From contig NC_134941.1 in NCBI RefSeq assembly GCF_051020765.1, positions 7,006,001-7,070,000 on the forward strand: a DNA stretch of 64,000 nucleotides, in the 5' to 3' direction. Positions 36,013 through 47,838 of the stretch are shown in pieces. Both the position numbers and the translations under genes were made by a program. The notes beneath the pieces were generated by a model, which searched no databases, was not told where the DNA came from, and worked only from the letters and a program-made list of their open reading frames with translations. Every line of letters begins with the position of its first letter. Position 1 is the stretch's first letter. This DNA comes from Lasioglossum baleicum. Taxonomy: Eukaryota > Arthropoda > Insecta > Hymenoptera > Halictidae.

Positions 36013-37764
36013 GCGTGTCGATTACGAGAGAAATCAAGAAAATAACAAGGATTTGAACGGTGTACAAAACACAACGATCCCGGGTCCCATGGTAACGCTG
36101 CTCGACAGGTATCCGCTAAGGTGTTGAGGTTCGGGAGATGACGGCGAGAGGAGGCAAGACGAAGAACGAAATTTCCTGGTAATCAGCAAGCCGTGAGATA
36201 TTCGAGAAAGAGTGGGTGGATTTGAACGCGTTACGCGACACGAACTCGCAAGGGTCTGGAATCGCAGATGTCTCGGAAGTAAATAGAACAATTTCAGCAA
36301 CTGTCTTCTATAATTTTTGTCTCCGAGGACGGTCCCAATTTTGTTCGCAATTAGAACGTACGATGACGATCGCGGATCTTCGGACAAAATCAAAATTGCG
36401 TACGTCAAAATTGCAAGGAACAGGGACTCGGCAGAAATTTCTTCCCCCCTTAATGACTTTCATAATTATAGTTTTTACAGGAAACTTTTCTGGGGTCACG
36501 AAAGACCACATGGTAGCATTCGAAGATAAAAACTATTTTCACAATGCTAAATCTCAAAGCTGAATAGCCAATGGACAACAACGTCCGTTCAAGACATCGT
36601 CCATCGAGAGGTCGCATAGCCTCCGGGGTCCGTCGACGATTACTATGTTTCTTCTGGCAAGAATAAGGAAAAGGCTTGTAGAATTACAGAGCGGAAGACA
36701 ACCGGATTCTTATAATTGAAGAAAGCTTCGACACTCTGGGTGTGCCGGTGTCCTGGCAACCGGGCGAGGCCTTTGCCTTCTCGCAGAAGCTTAGAAGGGC
36801 TGCGAGAAGTGTCAAACGGCTCGGGCGGAGGGGATGAAGTTGAAAAAGAGAGAGTAGAACAGGAGGTAAAAGAAGACGCGGGGGCAGGGGGGTGGGTGGG
36901 GGTGTGGAGGAGACGAAGGAGGACCTTCAATGTTCTCTTTACCTCCACCAATCTTCCCTCTCCGCAATCACCCCTTCGTAATTAACCTCCATTACGGCAG
37001 TTTTCTGTTACCCACCCGTTCCCCGAGCGAGAGCAACCCTCCTACGCGAGCCCCTGCCACCCCCTTGTCCGTGGATATCCACGAGTGGGATAGAGTTGCC
37101 GGTTTCCTAGGAAGCCGGTCGAGGTATCGGTGATAGTTTATAATTCTTCTAATGGAAAGCAGCAGACATCTTCGTAGTCCATCGCCTCCTGTTCCGCTCC
37201 GATCCACCCCCCCTGTCGCTCGTCTACGGCGTCGTCGTGTCGTAATCGTCTTACGCTTCCCGAGCAGGCTCCTAATTATCGCGAACGCCGTCTCAAGATA
37301 TACATTTCCATGGGCATCCCCGGTGTACAACATCGCAGATTTTCGCGGGGCGAATCAAAGGTGAACGAGATAATTAGGATTATGACAAATAATTGGGGAT
37401 CTCAACTCGTTGCTCAAGCGAGCTCCAAGAACCGACTCCCCGATTATCCTCTAACCGGGGAGAACCGGTGCCGGGTACAATGAAATCCTAATTATCGCGA
37501 AGATTGACATTTACGCTGGATTTATATAACTCCACTAGCTTGCCTCCACCCTCTTTGACCCCACCCCCTATCGACGTAAACTGCGATACCGTTTCGAAAG
37601 GCGCTCGAGGAAATTACGTCGAGCGCGATAATTGCCCTTACGGATCAGTCTTTCACGCGCCTGAGATGATGACGGGTGTCCCGGGCTTGTTAGGCTATTT
37701 TTGTAGACAGGATCTCTCTAACAGATTTAATAGAAGATCGTTTTATCCTTAGTTCGAATTATTA
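36013..37764. other. GC-rich island without recognised exons
   Basis: Open frames occur on both strands (for instance 36216-36563 plus and 36992-37333 minus), which is expected at this base composition. None has a domain I know. A G-quadruplex motif lies at 36880-36902. Confidence 0.45.
36880..36902 (+). other. G-quadruplex motif
   Basis: Four guanine tracts of 5, 6, 3 and 5 separated by loops of 2, 1 and 1 bases. It is within a purine-rich stretch from 36830 to 36920. Confidence 0.75.
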
Positions 37765-38251
37765 GGTCTGCAAATAAGTTCCTTCCCCTTTTCTTCTACG
37801 ATCATCACTTCTGACTGAATTCGAATTACTTCCCGATTTTGGTGATTAGGTCTCTAAGAGTTTCCAGTCCTATGCAACAATTTCAAGCAATACAGCGTGC
37901 GAGAAGCATCATTTGCGTCACTGCTTACTCTTTACATTCCAGCTTAGCAAATCAGCTGTTGAAATGGTTTGTGCAGCACTGGGAGAGAACGCTGTATCTT
38001 ACGGAATATGCAAAAAGTGGTACTAAAGATTTAACGCCGGAAATTTTTGTTTGGAAGACGACGATCGTTCAGTTGCACCGAGAAAGTTTGATGACGGTCA
38101 GTTAGAGGAATTGCTCAACGAAAATCCGACCCAGACGCAAGAAGAATCGGCAGAAAGATTGGGAGTCACCAGACAAGATTTTTTACATTTTATGTACAAA
38201 CGTAAAATTTGAATTTGGGAGAACAGGGGACAGAACTTATTTGCACACACC
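37765..38251 (+). mobile_element. deleted mariner-like element
   Basis: The ends AGGTCTGCAAATAAGTTC and (as complement) AGGTGTGTGCAAATAAGTTC lie next to TA. The interior holds the N-terminal part of a mariner transposase and nothing of the catalytic domain, so the element is an internal deletion. A solo end of the same family is at 10393. Confidence 0.88.
37949..38212 (+). pseudogene. mariner transposase N-terminal remnant
   Basis: The frame from 37949 reads KSAVEMVCAALGENAVSYG, then KKWY, a stop codon, RF and LEDDDRS, FDDGQLEELLNENPTQTQEE and ERLGVTRQ. This matches the order of the two helix-turn-helix regions of mariner transposases. An in-frame TAA interrupts the usual W(Y/F)xRF segment, and a TGA ends the frame at 38210-38212. 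The D,D,D catalytic domain is absent. The open frame at 37839-38105 is a different, non-coding frame. Confidence 0.85.
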
Positions 38252-39751
38252 TAATATATTAGCCTCCTGTCTTACAATTTAATTCCGTAGCTTAACCTGC
38301 ATTTCCAGGGTGCTATTTCTATAAAAAGACTAATCAATGATCGTTATCACTCCGGCTATCCTAATGTCAATAGCATTTCAATATAGTATATAAAATATTT
38401 AAAACGTCACGAAAAATTTGCCTGGCAGTATTTTACATTGTAATTGATACAAATTTTTAAATTAAAAATGATACGGTACTCTCTAAAGTAAATCATTTTA
38501 GATATTGTACCGAAACATTTCTTTCTTCGTAAATTTTTGAATAAAAAAGTATACTGAAACGTTCTGTGAATAAAGTCTTGTAGTTTAAAAAAAAATCATG
38601 TTTTCGACCTGCTGCTGCTATAACGAGTTAAGAGGCATTTTCATGTTTTTGAGAGATGTCCAGTATAGGATGTCCACGGCGCATAATGCGCTGGAAACGT
38701 GGAATCGCTCAGTTTGAGGAGCGCAGATCACAGCATCAAACTGAATAGTGTTAGAGACTTGTATCAATGTATCAACGCAATTACCAACAACTCAATACCA
38801 CCGTTCTCTGTATACATTATCTTTAGTAATCGCTTTCGACAGAATCTTACTGAATACTTGGAATAACAGCAAACTCCTGATACTATTACCGCGCTCCTTT
38901 GGCTTGTGCAGAATTTCGCCAAACTATTACCCAGTCCGTAGCAAATATACACTCTTAATAAGCCGGCGTATTCAGCTACGGCAATCCTATTAGACAGATA
39001 ATTCGAGGGTCTCATCACCAAAAACGAAGAGCAGGCTCTTTTCATTAAGCAACAATTTGCTATAGCATCTATACTAAATTGCCGTAATGTCTACCTCGAT
39101 CTACCCATTAAATTCGCGCTGATTATTTTCTTCATCCTCATTCATCGTTGGCCCATTCTGTCGTGCAGAGTACTGATCCTCTTAGGGTCCTAAATGATTT
39201 CAAGGATAGCAAAAGATGTCTACCGCTGTTTAATCATTTATGTCATAGTTGTATTTTAGATGGCCGAGGTATCCAAAGTTTGGCCACTCTGTCACATCCT
39301 CCTTTCGAGCGAGGTAGTTGATTCTTTTCGCAAGACGTTCGCCAAATTCTTGAATCTAGGATTGTAGAGCCGGGAATTTTGATTACCGACTACTCAGCCT
39401 TGCTCGAATCCGGATCACAATGCAGAGTTTGGATGGCTGCACTGTGGAAGGAGCCATGAGTTATCGGTAAGCCGCCTACATCAGTGGGAATCAGGAAGCC
39501 CGTTGAGCGGACACCGTAGCCGACGACGGTCATTACGTCGAATAGTATTAAATGTGCTTGCACCCGCCGTTAGGCACAACAGAGATGGCCCCGTAAGAGC
39601 GGGATTGAGATACGCCTAATCGATGCTCGCAGACACAGAACATCCGGAGACACCTATTCCCGTATTACCAGTACACGATCGTAGCGTGTTGCAAGCCATC
39701 CGTATCGATCGATGTGAATCCTTTCGAAAATTATATCGTTTGTGCACGATG
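38252..39751. other. unassigned stretch
   Basis: 38600-39750 has even base composition and many short frames broken by stops. It might be a decayed retroelement, but I could align it to nothing. No terminal repeats seen. Confidence 0.4.
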
Positions 39752-39759
39752 GTACCAAC

Positions 39760-40124
39760 TAGGGATTGCAATCCCGCGTCATTAGTCCAGTCAACGAAAA
39801 ATCGTAGAGGAAAATGGAAGGAACACAATTTTCAACTTTGGGACTTTGTTTGGACTAGTTAGAAGGTAAACATGCTAAAAGTCCCCACTCCTAGGAGGTG
39901 AGCGGGTGCAGGGGGCATGTAGAAGATCCCTTTTTCGGTTCTCCGCTTATATTTCGGAAACTATGTGCCCCCTGCACCCCGCTCGCCTCCTAGGATTGGG
40001 GACTTTTAGTATGTTTACCTCCTAACTAGTCCAAACAAAGTCCCAAAATTAAAAATTGTGTTCCTTCTATTTTCCTCTACGATTTTTCGTTGACTGGACT
40101 AATGACGCGGGATTGCAATCCCTA
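39760..40124. mobile_element. hAT-type foldback MITE
   Basis: TAGGGATTGCAATCCCG and its complement are flanked by identical GTACCAAC at 39752-39759 and 40125-40132. The arms are complementary for about 165 bp with few mismatches (AAAGTCCCCA, GGTAAACATG), leaving a short loop near 39925-39965. It has no coding capacity. The near-perfect arms suggest a fairly recent insertion. Confidence 0.95.
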
Positions 40125-40196
40125 GTACCAACACTAATCACATCCTCTTCTCTGTGTATGTGCCTGTCAAGAAATATTTGAACTATATGATAACTA

Positions 40197-40391
40197 GACT
40201 GCGGATTTTATGCATTTATGACAAAAATAGATACGTACAATTTAAAGCAGTGAACATATTAAAAAGATTTAAGGATATCACTGTATTAGTTTCAACTGTA
40301 TAAGATAATTAGAAGAAGAAAAAATTTTCTATGTGGCCCCTGTTTTTTCAATTAATGTGGCATTTTTTATTTTGCATAAAGATCCGCAGTC
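40197..40391. mobile_element. GACTGCGGATC MITE, complete 195-bp copy
   Basis: GACTGCGGATTTTATGCATT at the left and the complement of GCATAAAGATCCGCAGTC at the right, between TA dinucleotides. Same length as 19225-19419 although the interiors are far diverged. Confidence 0.88.
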
Positions 40392-40548
40392 TAATGATAA
40401 CTTTGTTCATTCTAAAGCTCGAAACCTCTACTTCAGATCAATTGTTCTACAAATGGCGGAATAACATCATCATTTACGTGAAAGAGATGTGTCAAAATGG
40501 CACCAGGCAGTGAAGGACTTTCGATCACCAACGAAACAAGAGGATATG

Positions 40549-41140
40549 TAATAAAAAAAAAATTAAAACGACTTCGAAAATACACGCTAAAAAGATGCAC
40601 TAAAAAGTATGAAATAATTTCCATTTAATTTATGTGAATACACACGAACTTAAATACAGATGACAGATGTTGCTGATTATGTTTTGATTGGAATATGGTG
40701 AACTTGGAAATCAGTAGGTGGGAAGAGAAGATACATTAATATGTGAAAGCATGTAGAAGAATTTAAGGATTTTCGTGATTTCCAGTGTTGAAAATTTTCA
40801 ATTTTGCGCCGCCTCCGAAAAGATTGTATTCTATTTAAGTTCGTGTGTATTCACGTAAATTAAATAGAAATTATTTCATACTTCTTAGTGCAATTTTTTA
40901 GTGCGTTTTTTCAAAGTCGGCTTAATTCTTATTTATCAAGTTTTTTCATTTTACTCTTTTCAGTGGAACGAGCAGGGTTTGTGATGGTTTTTCGGTCTTA
41001 TTGGTTATTTGCAATAAAAACCGCAAAAAATGAAAAAATGCAGAATTTGTTTTCAAGGAACCAATCGGGAGAATTGCAGAAGGTTTCGTCCTAATTGGTC
41101 CATCCATCTCGGCGTAATCGGTGAACATACATCGGTGAAA
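40549..41140. repeat. foldback repeat FB-B copy 2 with conserved 3' tail
   Basis: Inverted arms at about 40561-40665 and 40838-40930 (TAATTTCCATTTAATTTATG against its complement; CGACTTCGAAAA at the edge). After the right arm a 200-bp tail is shared with the copy at 63465-64000, containing GTGGAACGAGCAG, TCTTATTGGTTATTTGCAAT and CATCTCGGCGTAATCGG. Its biological class is unknown. Confidence 0.8.
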
Positions 41141-41593
41141 AAAAGCGGAAAGAAAAAAAAGGCACAAACAGATCGAATTGAGTAACCTCCTTCTTTTTCG
41201 AAGTCGTTCAAAAAGGAAAGACAGTAATGGCATAAAATTTTGCACGGATGTCAGAGGGGGAGTGCAACCAACATACGGAAAGCTAAAACATGCGAAGATG
41301 AACAGCAAATTAAAACACAAATTTAAAAATCCGAACCAATACTATTTAATCACAGTAGTATGATGCCGAGGCAGGGTTAATCGCCTAACATCTCCCCGGA
41401 AATAAAATTAGTCCCCGAGTTCAGAACCGATGGGGCTCCTAGTCGGGGATAAGGTTGAAGCACGAAATCTGTCTCGATGAAGGAACAGGGTAGGTACAGT
41501 CGACTTCCTTCGGGAAGCCTTGCCACGGCTTCCGCGTCGGTATTTATACGTTAAACGGCGCCGCGCGGAGACCCTGGCCAGGCTGATGCCAGC

Positions 41594-41620
41594 GGGGGTG
41601 TGATGGGGGGGGGGTGAGGG
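41594..41620 (+). other. G-quadruplex-forming tract
   Basis: A run of five G, a six-base loop, ten G and a further GGG within 27 bases. Confidence 0.65.
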
Positions 41621-42302
41621 CGCATGGTCGGGCACCATTACTATGCAAATAGATTCGTAGTGACACGACGAGAATGGGCCATACCCCGGTGCACCTAACT
41701 GGCGCCCGTCAGGACACCATTTAATAGTGTAGTTTCGCCTGCACACGCCGCCGCGCTCGCCGACCGAGCCCTCTGATAGAGCCACCCACGCCGAAACCCG
41801 ACCGACACCCCTCCGCACCCCCGTCACCTCTCTCCACGTTGCCCCCTTCGCCCCTCTATCGCCGTGACCGACCCTCTTTCCGCCATCACAACCACCGGAA
41901 CACCATCACCAAGCTCCGATATAGGTAATGAAATTGTCCATGCATGAACCGACGGGGTGGCGAACGTTTGTTCTGCGATCGAGCGAATACGTCGTTGCGT
42001 GCCTTTTGCGCAGCGAACCAGATTCCCGAGGATTTGCCGGAATTTCAGGTACACAAATGAGTACCTATATGGCTCGGCTCGGCTCGGCTCTGCTCGGTTC
42101 GCTCGTACGCTGCCTCTCGAAAACAGAAACTCGATCCGGCGCAACCGGGTTCTCTTTCCTGAAAAGGGGAACGTTGGCATCGGCGTCGGCGTCGGCTACG
42201 TCGACGGCGGAACTCTGCCGTCGCGAGCCGAGAAAGAGCACCCGGCTCTATACGGTGCTACGTACACAAAATCCCAAAGGGTGGCCGGAAATATAGACGT
42301 GA

Positions 42303-42378
42303 TAAAAATATAAACGAGATGATGAGAGACGAATCGCGCGGCAACGAAACATCACGGACATTCCTCCGTGGGTAGATT
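42303..42378. repeat. 76-bp sequence duplicated at 43970-44043
   Basis: Shares GATAAAA, GATGATGAGAGA, AACATCACG/AGCATCACG, TTCC(T)CCGTG and GGTAGATTT in the same order and orientation with the later copy. Not bounded by recognisable ends. Confidence 0.5.
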
Positions 42379-42888
42379 TCCCGCGCTTCACTCTCTCCTC
42401 TCGCTCTCTCCCCTCTCGCTCCCTCCTTGTGTCTGCTAATGGCTGTCCCATTCCCCTTCTATCTGTCGCGAGCCTTCTACCTTGTTCTCCATTTTTTCTT
42501 TTTCGGTTCTCCGCCAGCGAGTTTTGCTTCTTTTGTTTGACGAGGTCTAGTGTTGCCGTATGCTGAAATCTCCGCTCCCACCGTTTATTGTTTACCCGAT
42601 GATCGCGAGCAGGATCGAAGGGATGAAGGAAATTCACACGCGGGGACAATGACGGTTACCTAAGCAATAATTAAAATAGAATGAAAAAATTTGAGGAGAA
42701 ATATTTCAATTATTCATTTAGCGACAAGATGAATTAGTTTCGTATTCGTCTAAGCTGTCAAATAAAAATTAAAATCTGAAAACTACCATTGCTCTTACAA
42801 TAGTCATCTAATAACGGTCCGTGGGGACCGTTAAAAAATCTATTAAAACATTTCCGATAATTAAAGTGACAAAATGCTTCATAACTAA

Positions 42889-43628
42889 AGCGGCCCCCAA
42901 GACGATCAATATTATCGTCAATATATGACAGAATATATTGCACAATGATATTACTGGCTCACACGAGACAATGTTATTGTTAAATAATATTATTAACATG
43001 TGGAATAAAAATATATAAAAACCACGCTTATATATTAAAATGCACTAAAAAGGAGAAAATAATTTTTTTCCTGGTTCTCCATAAAATACCGAATCCTGTT
43101 AAATGATTGTTCAAACAATTAGTTCAAAATTTCTTCTGTTAAAGAATTAGTGTCGGAAATTTGTTAGAATGGTTATACCTGAAATTCAAAAAAGAAATAC
43201 TATAATGCGAGATGCTATTCCTCTTTTTCCTTCGAAGCCATAGTACTTGAAAATTCAATTTTCACTTTACGATTTTGAAGATAGAACCGAGCCAATATTG
43301 CGCAATGTTACTCACAGAAGAAGCAATATTTACGAGATTGTACAATAAAAATCAAACTCTTTTTGATTGGCTCAATATATTGCGCAATCTTTCAATTTGA
43401 TTTAAGGGGCCTATTCACGATCAAGCATGTTGCGCAACATGATTGATCGTGAATGATAGTGATTGACTAATTAATACAATGTGGATTTGCGTAACATCGT
43501 GCTGCACAATAATTGTTGCGCAATATGCTTGATCCTGAATAGGCCCCTTTAACAGAGGATCAATATTATTGTACAATATCAATTATTCTGCAATATATTG
43601 ACGATAATATTGATCGTTTACGAGCCGC
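42889..43628. mobile_element. Harbinger-like element with nested MITE
   Basis: AGCGGC ends are flanked by TAA at 42886-42888 and 43629-43631. The first and last 65 bp are inverted (ACGATCAATATTATCGTC on both sides). The interior is AT-rich with TATTGCGCAAT palindromes and carries the second element at 43405-43548. No transposase frame. Confidence 0.75.
43405..43548. mobile_element. Harbinger-like MITE nested in 42889-43628
   Basis: AGGGGCCTATTCACGATCAA at the left and the complement of TTGATCCTGAATAGGCCCCT at the right (one mismatch), flanked by TTA at 43402-43404 and 43549-43551. It is 144 bp and non-coding. Confidence 0.88.
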
Positions 43629-43631
43629 TTA

Positions 43632-45334
43632 ACAATATACTGAACAGCAATCTTTTTAAAGACTCTATAGATGGATGAAATTTTCATTAATATCCCATAG
43701 ACGAAAGCATCCCTCATTGCTCTGTCATATGCCACGGTAAACCCTATTCGACATTTAATTTCCATTTTCCGGTGATGGGCCGAACCTAGAACGCGATTTC
43801 GCGCAGAGTAACTCATTTAGAATGCAATACTATTGTTAGACAGAGGACAACTGGATATTTCGTGCATTCTATACCACGCGACATATTATTTATTTTCTTT
43901 TTTTTTCTCTTTTTTTTGTCATGTACACCATGAATGAATCGTGCATTGCGAGGGAATAAAGCTGATAAAAGTGTGTACGGGATGATGAGAGATGGATCAC
44001 GAGCGACAACACAAGCATCACGAAAGTTCCCTGTGGTAGATTTACAGTTTATTTACGCACACGTATTGTATTCCCTGCTGGTTTGTTTTCTCGTTGTTTG
44101 ACCACGTGCGATTTTTAATTTCATGAATCCATGCGCTGTATTCCGCGAATATTCTGTACAAATATACGCGTACGATTTCAAACATTACATATTGTCAGCG
44201 GAGCCATCGAACGTAGAATATCCAAAATACAAAGCACCTACGGAACGCCGTGCGTTTATCTCGCAGAAACGAGAAAAAAAACGGTCCCGCGTAATCAATG
44301 GAAGAGCTGCGAGCATTCCATGGGGCTTGGATGAACGCTGCGTCGGTATATTTTTGCGCAATCGTCCTCGAACGCGAGCTAAAAGGTACATCTAATGCAA
44401 TGCTCTACGAAAGTTTACTGACATGGAACAAACCGAAACAGAGTAAATGTGAGTAAACAATTTTGTGAGACAATTTTCTTTCGTGTGAACCTCTAGTTTC
44501 GTAAAAGTGAATTGAGATTAATTTTAGTTTATTTCTTTAACAGTGACTTCTCATTCATTTGTTAAGCAAATCACATTTTCAACTACTTTAGGAAACGAAC
44601 CAGAGCGTTTAACTGTTGTGCGGTGAAGGTATATCACGTATTCCGTGTATGCTCAAATAATTTAAGCAGCTTAGTGTTCGTAAACAGGACAGCAACCGGC
44701 ATTGAAAAATTCAGGGAGCTTTAAATCGCTCGATCAAATGGCCGTTCTCGGAAGCGTGGGTTTCCTCCGACAAAAACATATCCAGGAACAAACATTTACA
44801 ACGTGCCTAGGATGGCAGAATGCCATTTTGAATCGCGCATACCTCGTGAATAAAGTGGAATTTCATTTTGACGATGCCATAAAACTTGTCCAGGCGCGCG
44901 GCCACCCGCGCGTTTCCAAACTTACGCAGCAGCTTTTAATGACGCGCCGAATTAAATATGCAGACATGTTGCAATATCCGTTCGAACGATTACTCTTTTT
45001 AGGGAGGGACACACTTCATACACGCGAAACCAACTGGTTAAACGAGATATTTATCGGCAAACATACCGATATCCCATGTATTTGGATTTATTAAACGTTA
45101 AAGAGACAGCCGCGCGCCCATACACGAACCACCCATCCCGAAAATCAGATAAAATTTCTCGCGAATCACGCTAATGTCCCCACCCACTATAGCTCCAGCA
45201 TATTTCGCGTTCGGACTCTCCACTTTATTTTAAACGTTTCGATGATACACGCCGCTTAATGCAAATATACATAAGCGCACGGAAGTACTACGATTTGCTG
45301 GCACGAAAATTTGGCGATTTGCTTATTCTATTTT
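43632..45334. other. unassigned stretch
   Basis: No recognised gene. The longest frame, plus 44702-45094 (130 codons), has no domain I know. The copy of the 42303 repeat is at 43970-44043. Confidence 0.4.
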
Positions 45335-45625
45335 CCGACCTGATTTTTTATGTGAGCCTATATTGAAAATTTACAAAATACATTTTGTAGATCTTCAGCT
45401 TGGTAGAGCTGGTAACAGGTAGAGCATCAACCGATTTCTATGAAACTTTCACAGTGCATATAATTAACACAGATCTACAACACATATTTTCTAAATTTTC
45501 AATATAGGCGCACATAAAAACGTTGCAAAATGCAACTTTTAGTATTTTTTCTACGATTCCGATCAATTCCAATTTTTAAACAAAATTTAAACTAATTGCT
45601 CTAGCTTCCCAAAAAAGTTGAAATC
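45335..45625. repeat. FB-D foldback, partial copy 2
   Basis: Aligns with the centre and right arm of 15506-16711 (TATAGGCGCACATAAAAA, GCTCTAGCTTCCCAAAAAA). Its own two halves are complementary, and the outer ends are missing. Confidence 0.75.
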
Positions 45626-45760
45626 GCGTCGAGGCGAGAGGTCGAGATTAGGCGATATATAATAGGCGATTACTCTAGGCGATCACTCTAGGCGGTTTTA
45701 TTAGAGATAATCCGGCGATAACTTAACGTTCAGCGTCAAGACGTGGCGCGAACCCGTTAT

Positions 45761-45848
45761 TAGATTTAAGTGTACATAGTAGGATTAAGCGAATCTCGAA
45801 ATACTAGGTTTAAGTGTGCATATTAGGATTAAGCGAATCCCGAAAATA
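45761..45848. repeat. 44-bp tandem duplication
   Basis: Two units starting at 45761 and 45805, each with TTTAAGTGT, TAGGATTAAGCGAATC and CGAAA. The second unit ends exactly at the TA used by the mariner MITE. Confidence 0.8.
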
Positions 45849-46084
45849 TTGGGTTGGCAAGAAAGTAATTTCGGTATATTAAGGGTGAAATAAAAATCCA
45901 ATTTTTTTTGTTCGATGTTCTTTTCTTCACAATTCCTCGCTCATAAAACGTCTGGTCTTTATCGGCAAAAACTGATCCAAGTGCGATTTCAGGTCATCAT
46001 CATTAGCGAAAGTTCATTGTTTAAATAAAAGAATTGGGTTTCATTTCACTTCAAAGTACCGAAATTACTTTCTTGCCAACCAAA
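45849..46084 (-). mobile_element. deleted mariner (MITE) with transposase C-terminal remnant
   Basis: TTGGGTTGGCAAGAAAGTAA and the complement of ATTACTTTCTTGCCAACCAA lie between TA at 45847-45848 and 46085-46086. On the minus strand the left half still reads HLDQF and, after a frame change, DKDQTFYERGI, matching the C-terminal end of mariner transposases. The other 80-90 percent of the element is deleted. Confidence 0.92.
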
Positions 46085-46086
46085 TA

Positions 46087-47836
46087 CATTTATCGTAACC
46101 AGATTCGTGTCTGATTGATTTGTTCGTGTCGTGAGTCCGCTTTAACCCGTCCGTACCATAGATCCCACAATAATTTTTCCGAATGAATTTTTCGACTGGA
46201 ATTCGCCTAAGCCAGGGGTAATGGGAGCAGCAGGCAGATCGATTCCTCGCAATTAGCCCGTGTTAGAGTAACTGAAACTCGCGCACGGTCGAATTTAAAA
46301 GTCGGAACAAAGTCGAACGGAATTTTGCAGCGTTAGCGACGGTCCATAAAATTGAACAATATTCCACGACGGACTGACGGTTAATGTTAATTCGTTGCAG
46401 AATATTCTATCCGCGTCGCTTATTTCATTTCGCGTTCTACAAATGACATTTACACATCACCGCCGTCCAACGGTATTAATGTTTCAAGATTAACGTTCCT
46501 CGATCGTTGGCGCTCACGACGAAAAACCGTGGCGAAGCGCGATGGATCCCCTTGTTTTACGTTTTTCTTCGTCGGACGGTATTGAAACTCGCTTCAGGAG
46601 ACAGTCAAGAGCGGTTAAAGGTTTTCAGAAAAGTGACGAAAGGTACTTTAAAGTACAGGTGCTGTCGAGGGTGCTTCAGAATTCCGAGAGGGCCGGTCAC
46701 AGGCACGAACTTTCAAGGATGATAAAATTACCGTGTCGAATAGCAGTCTCTGGGACGGGATACTTCCCGAAAGCGTCTGCCGGGAAACCAGAAATGTGCA
46801 ACAATTATTAGCTCGTTCAAAAAACGTCACATTTGCAACAATGGATTCGAGAAACACAAAACGGTAAAAACAATACAAGAAGCCAGAAGTATATTATTTT
46901 CAACCTATTGAACTCGTAAGATTGAAAATCAATTGATCTATATCTGGTCGCGAATATATCGGTAAACGTTTAAAAACGAAGGGAGGTAATTTAAAAACGT
47001 TTACCCTGTACGATTATGGTCAGAATTGTAAAGTTTCTCTGATGAAACACTTTCGCGTTAGTTTTGTTGTTTTTCGGCATTTTTCAGGGCGATAATGCGA
47101 GCATACTTTCTCGTTTTCGATCCTTATCCGGAGTTAAAACACTGCGAATCTGTATTCATTCCGGAGGTCTTCCCGCGAGCGGCGCTGGCTCGATAACGCA
47201 AAGAAAATATCATGGCGCGCAGATTGCTATCATCCTCGTTAATTCTCATTACCCGTTCATTTTATAAGCGTATCTCAGCGACAACCGGGATCGGACATTC
47301 CTCCGTGGAAACCACGCTTAGCACGCTTCCTAAGACGACGATATTTATTTGTTTAATGTCGCTGAAATTTCGTGGATGCGTGCATTCTCACAAATGCATT
47401 CTGACCAAACGAAAGAGTGTCTAATGAAAAGTATCTTACTAGAGTCGAAGCTAACGACAAAGATACACGTATGTAACGTGGACGATTTATTATGGTGGAT
47501 GTTGCAGACAGCTTACTAAGTGCCGAAACAGCCCAGGAAGATTGATGTTCCTTCGGTCTGCGGTTCGGGCACTGGCCGAAATACAATTGTGACTCACCAG
47601 TGAGCAGGGACCTTATCGTTTCGAAGTATCGTTGTATCGAAATGTGATTAGTTCTTATTAGCACATATCCAAACGACTCTTTCTTTGTTCATTCTTTCTG
47701 TTCTTTATTATATCTTACAGGAAATTGTGACCTCATCTTTCGTGAATCTTCGTGGATTATTTTAATTCACTTTAATTCGTAAAGAAGTACTGAATCAAAT
47801 TACATCAATTCTATCAGCAATTTCAGTATTTATTAT
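46087..47836. other. unassigned stretch
   Basis: Moderately GC-rich at 46100-47650 with short frames on both strands and no recognised domain. Confidence 0.4.
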
Positions 47837-47838
47837 TA

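Larger units (their letters stand above)
41400..42650. other. GC-rich island
   Basis: CpG-rich DNA with simple repeats: GGCTC units near 42069-42095 and GGCGTC units near 42180-42193. Long frames occur on both strands with no family resemblance. A 26-bp G-rich stretch at 41594-41620 fits a G-quadruplex. It could be a promoter or first exon of an unrecognised gene. Confidence 0.4.

Noticed and set aside
38600..39620. Possible decayed rRNA or retroelement
   Set aside because: Some phrases looked familiar, but no block order or reading frame could be matched to a known rRNA or reverse transcriptase.
40946..41320. 124-codon minus ORF also partly open at 63803-63991
   Set aside because: Similarity between the two copies reflects the repeated DNA; substitutions are mostly amino-acid changing and the N-termini differ.
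44702..45094. 130-codon plus-strand ORF
   Set aside because: Ends at chance stops, with no domain, no splice context and no paralogue that I can recall; kept only as unassigned.
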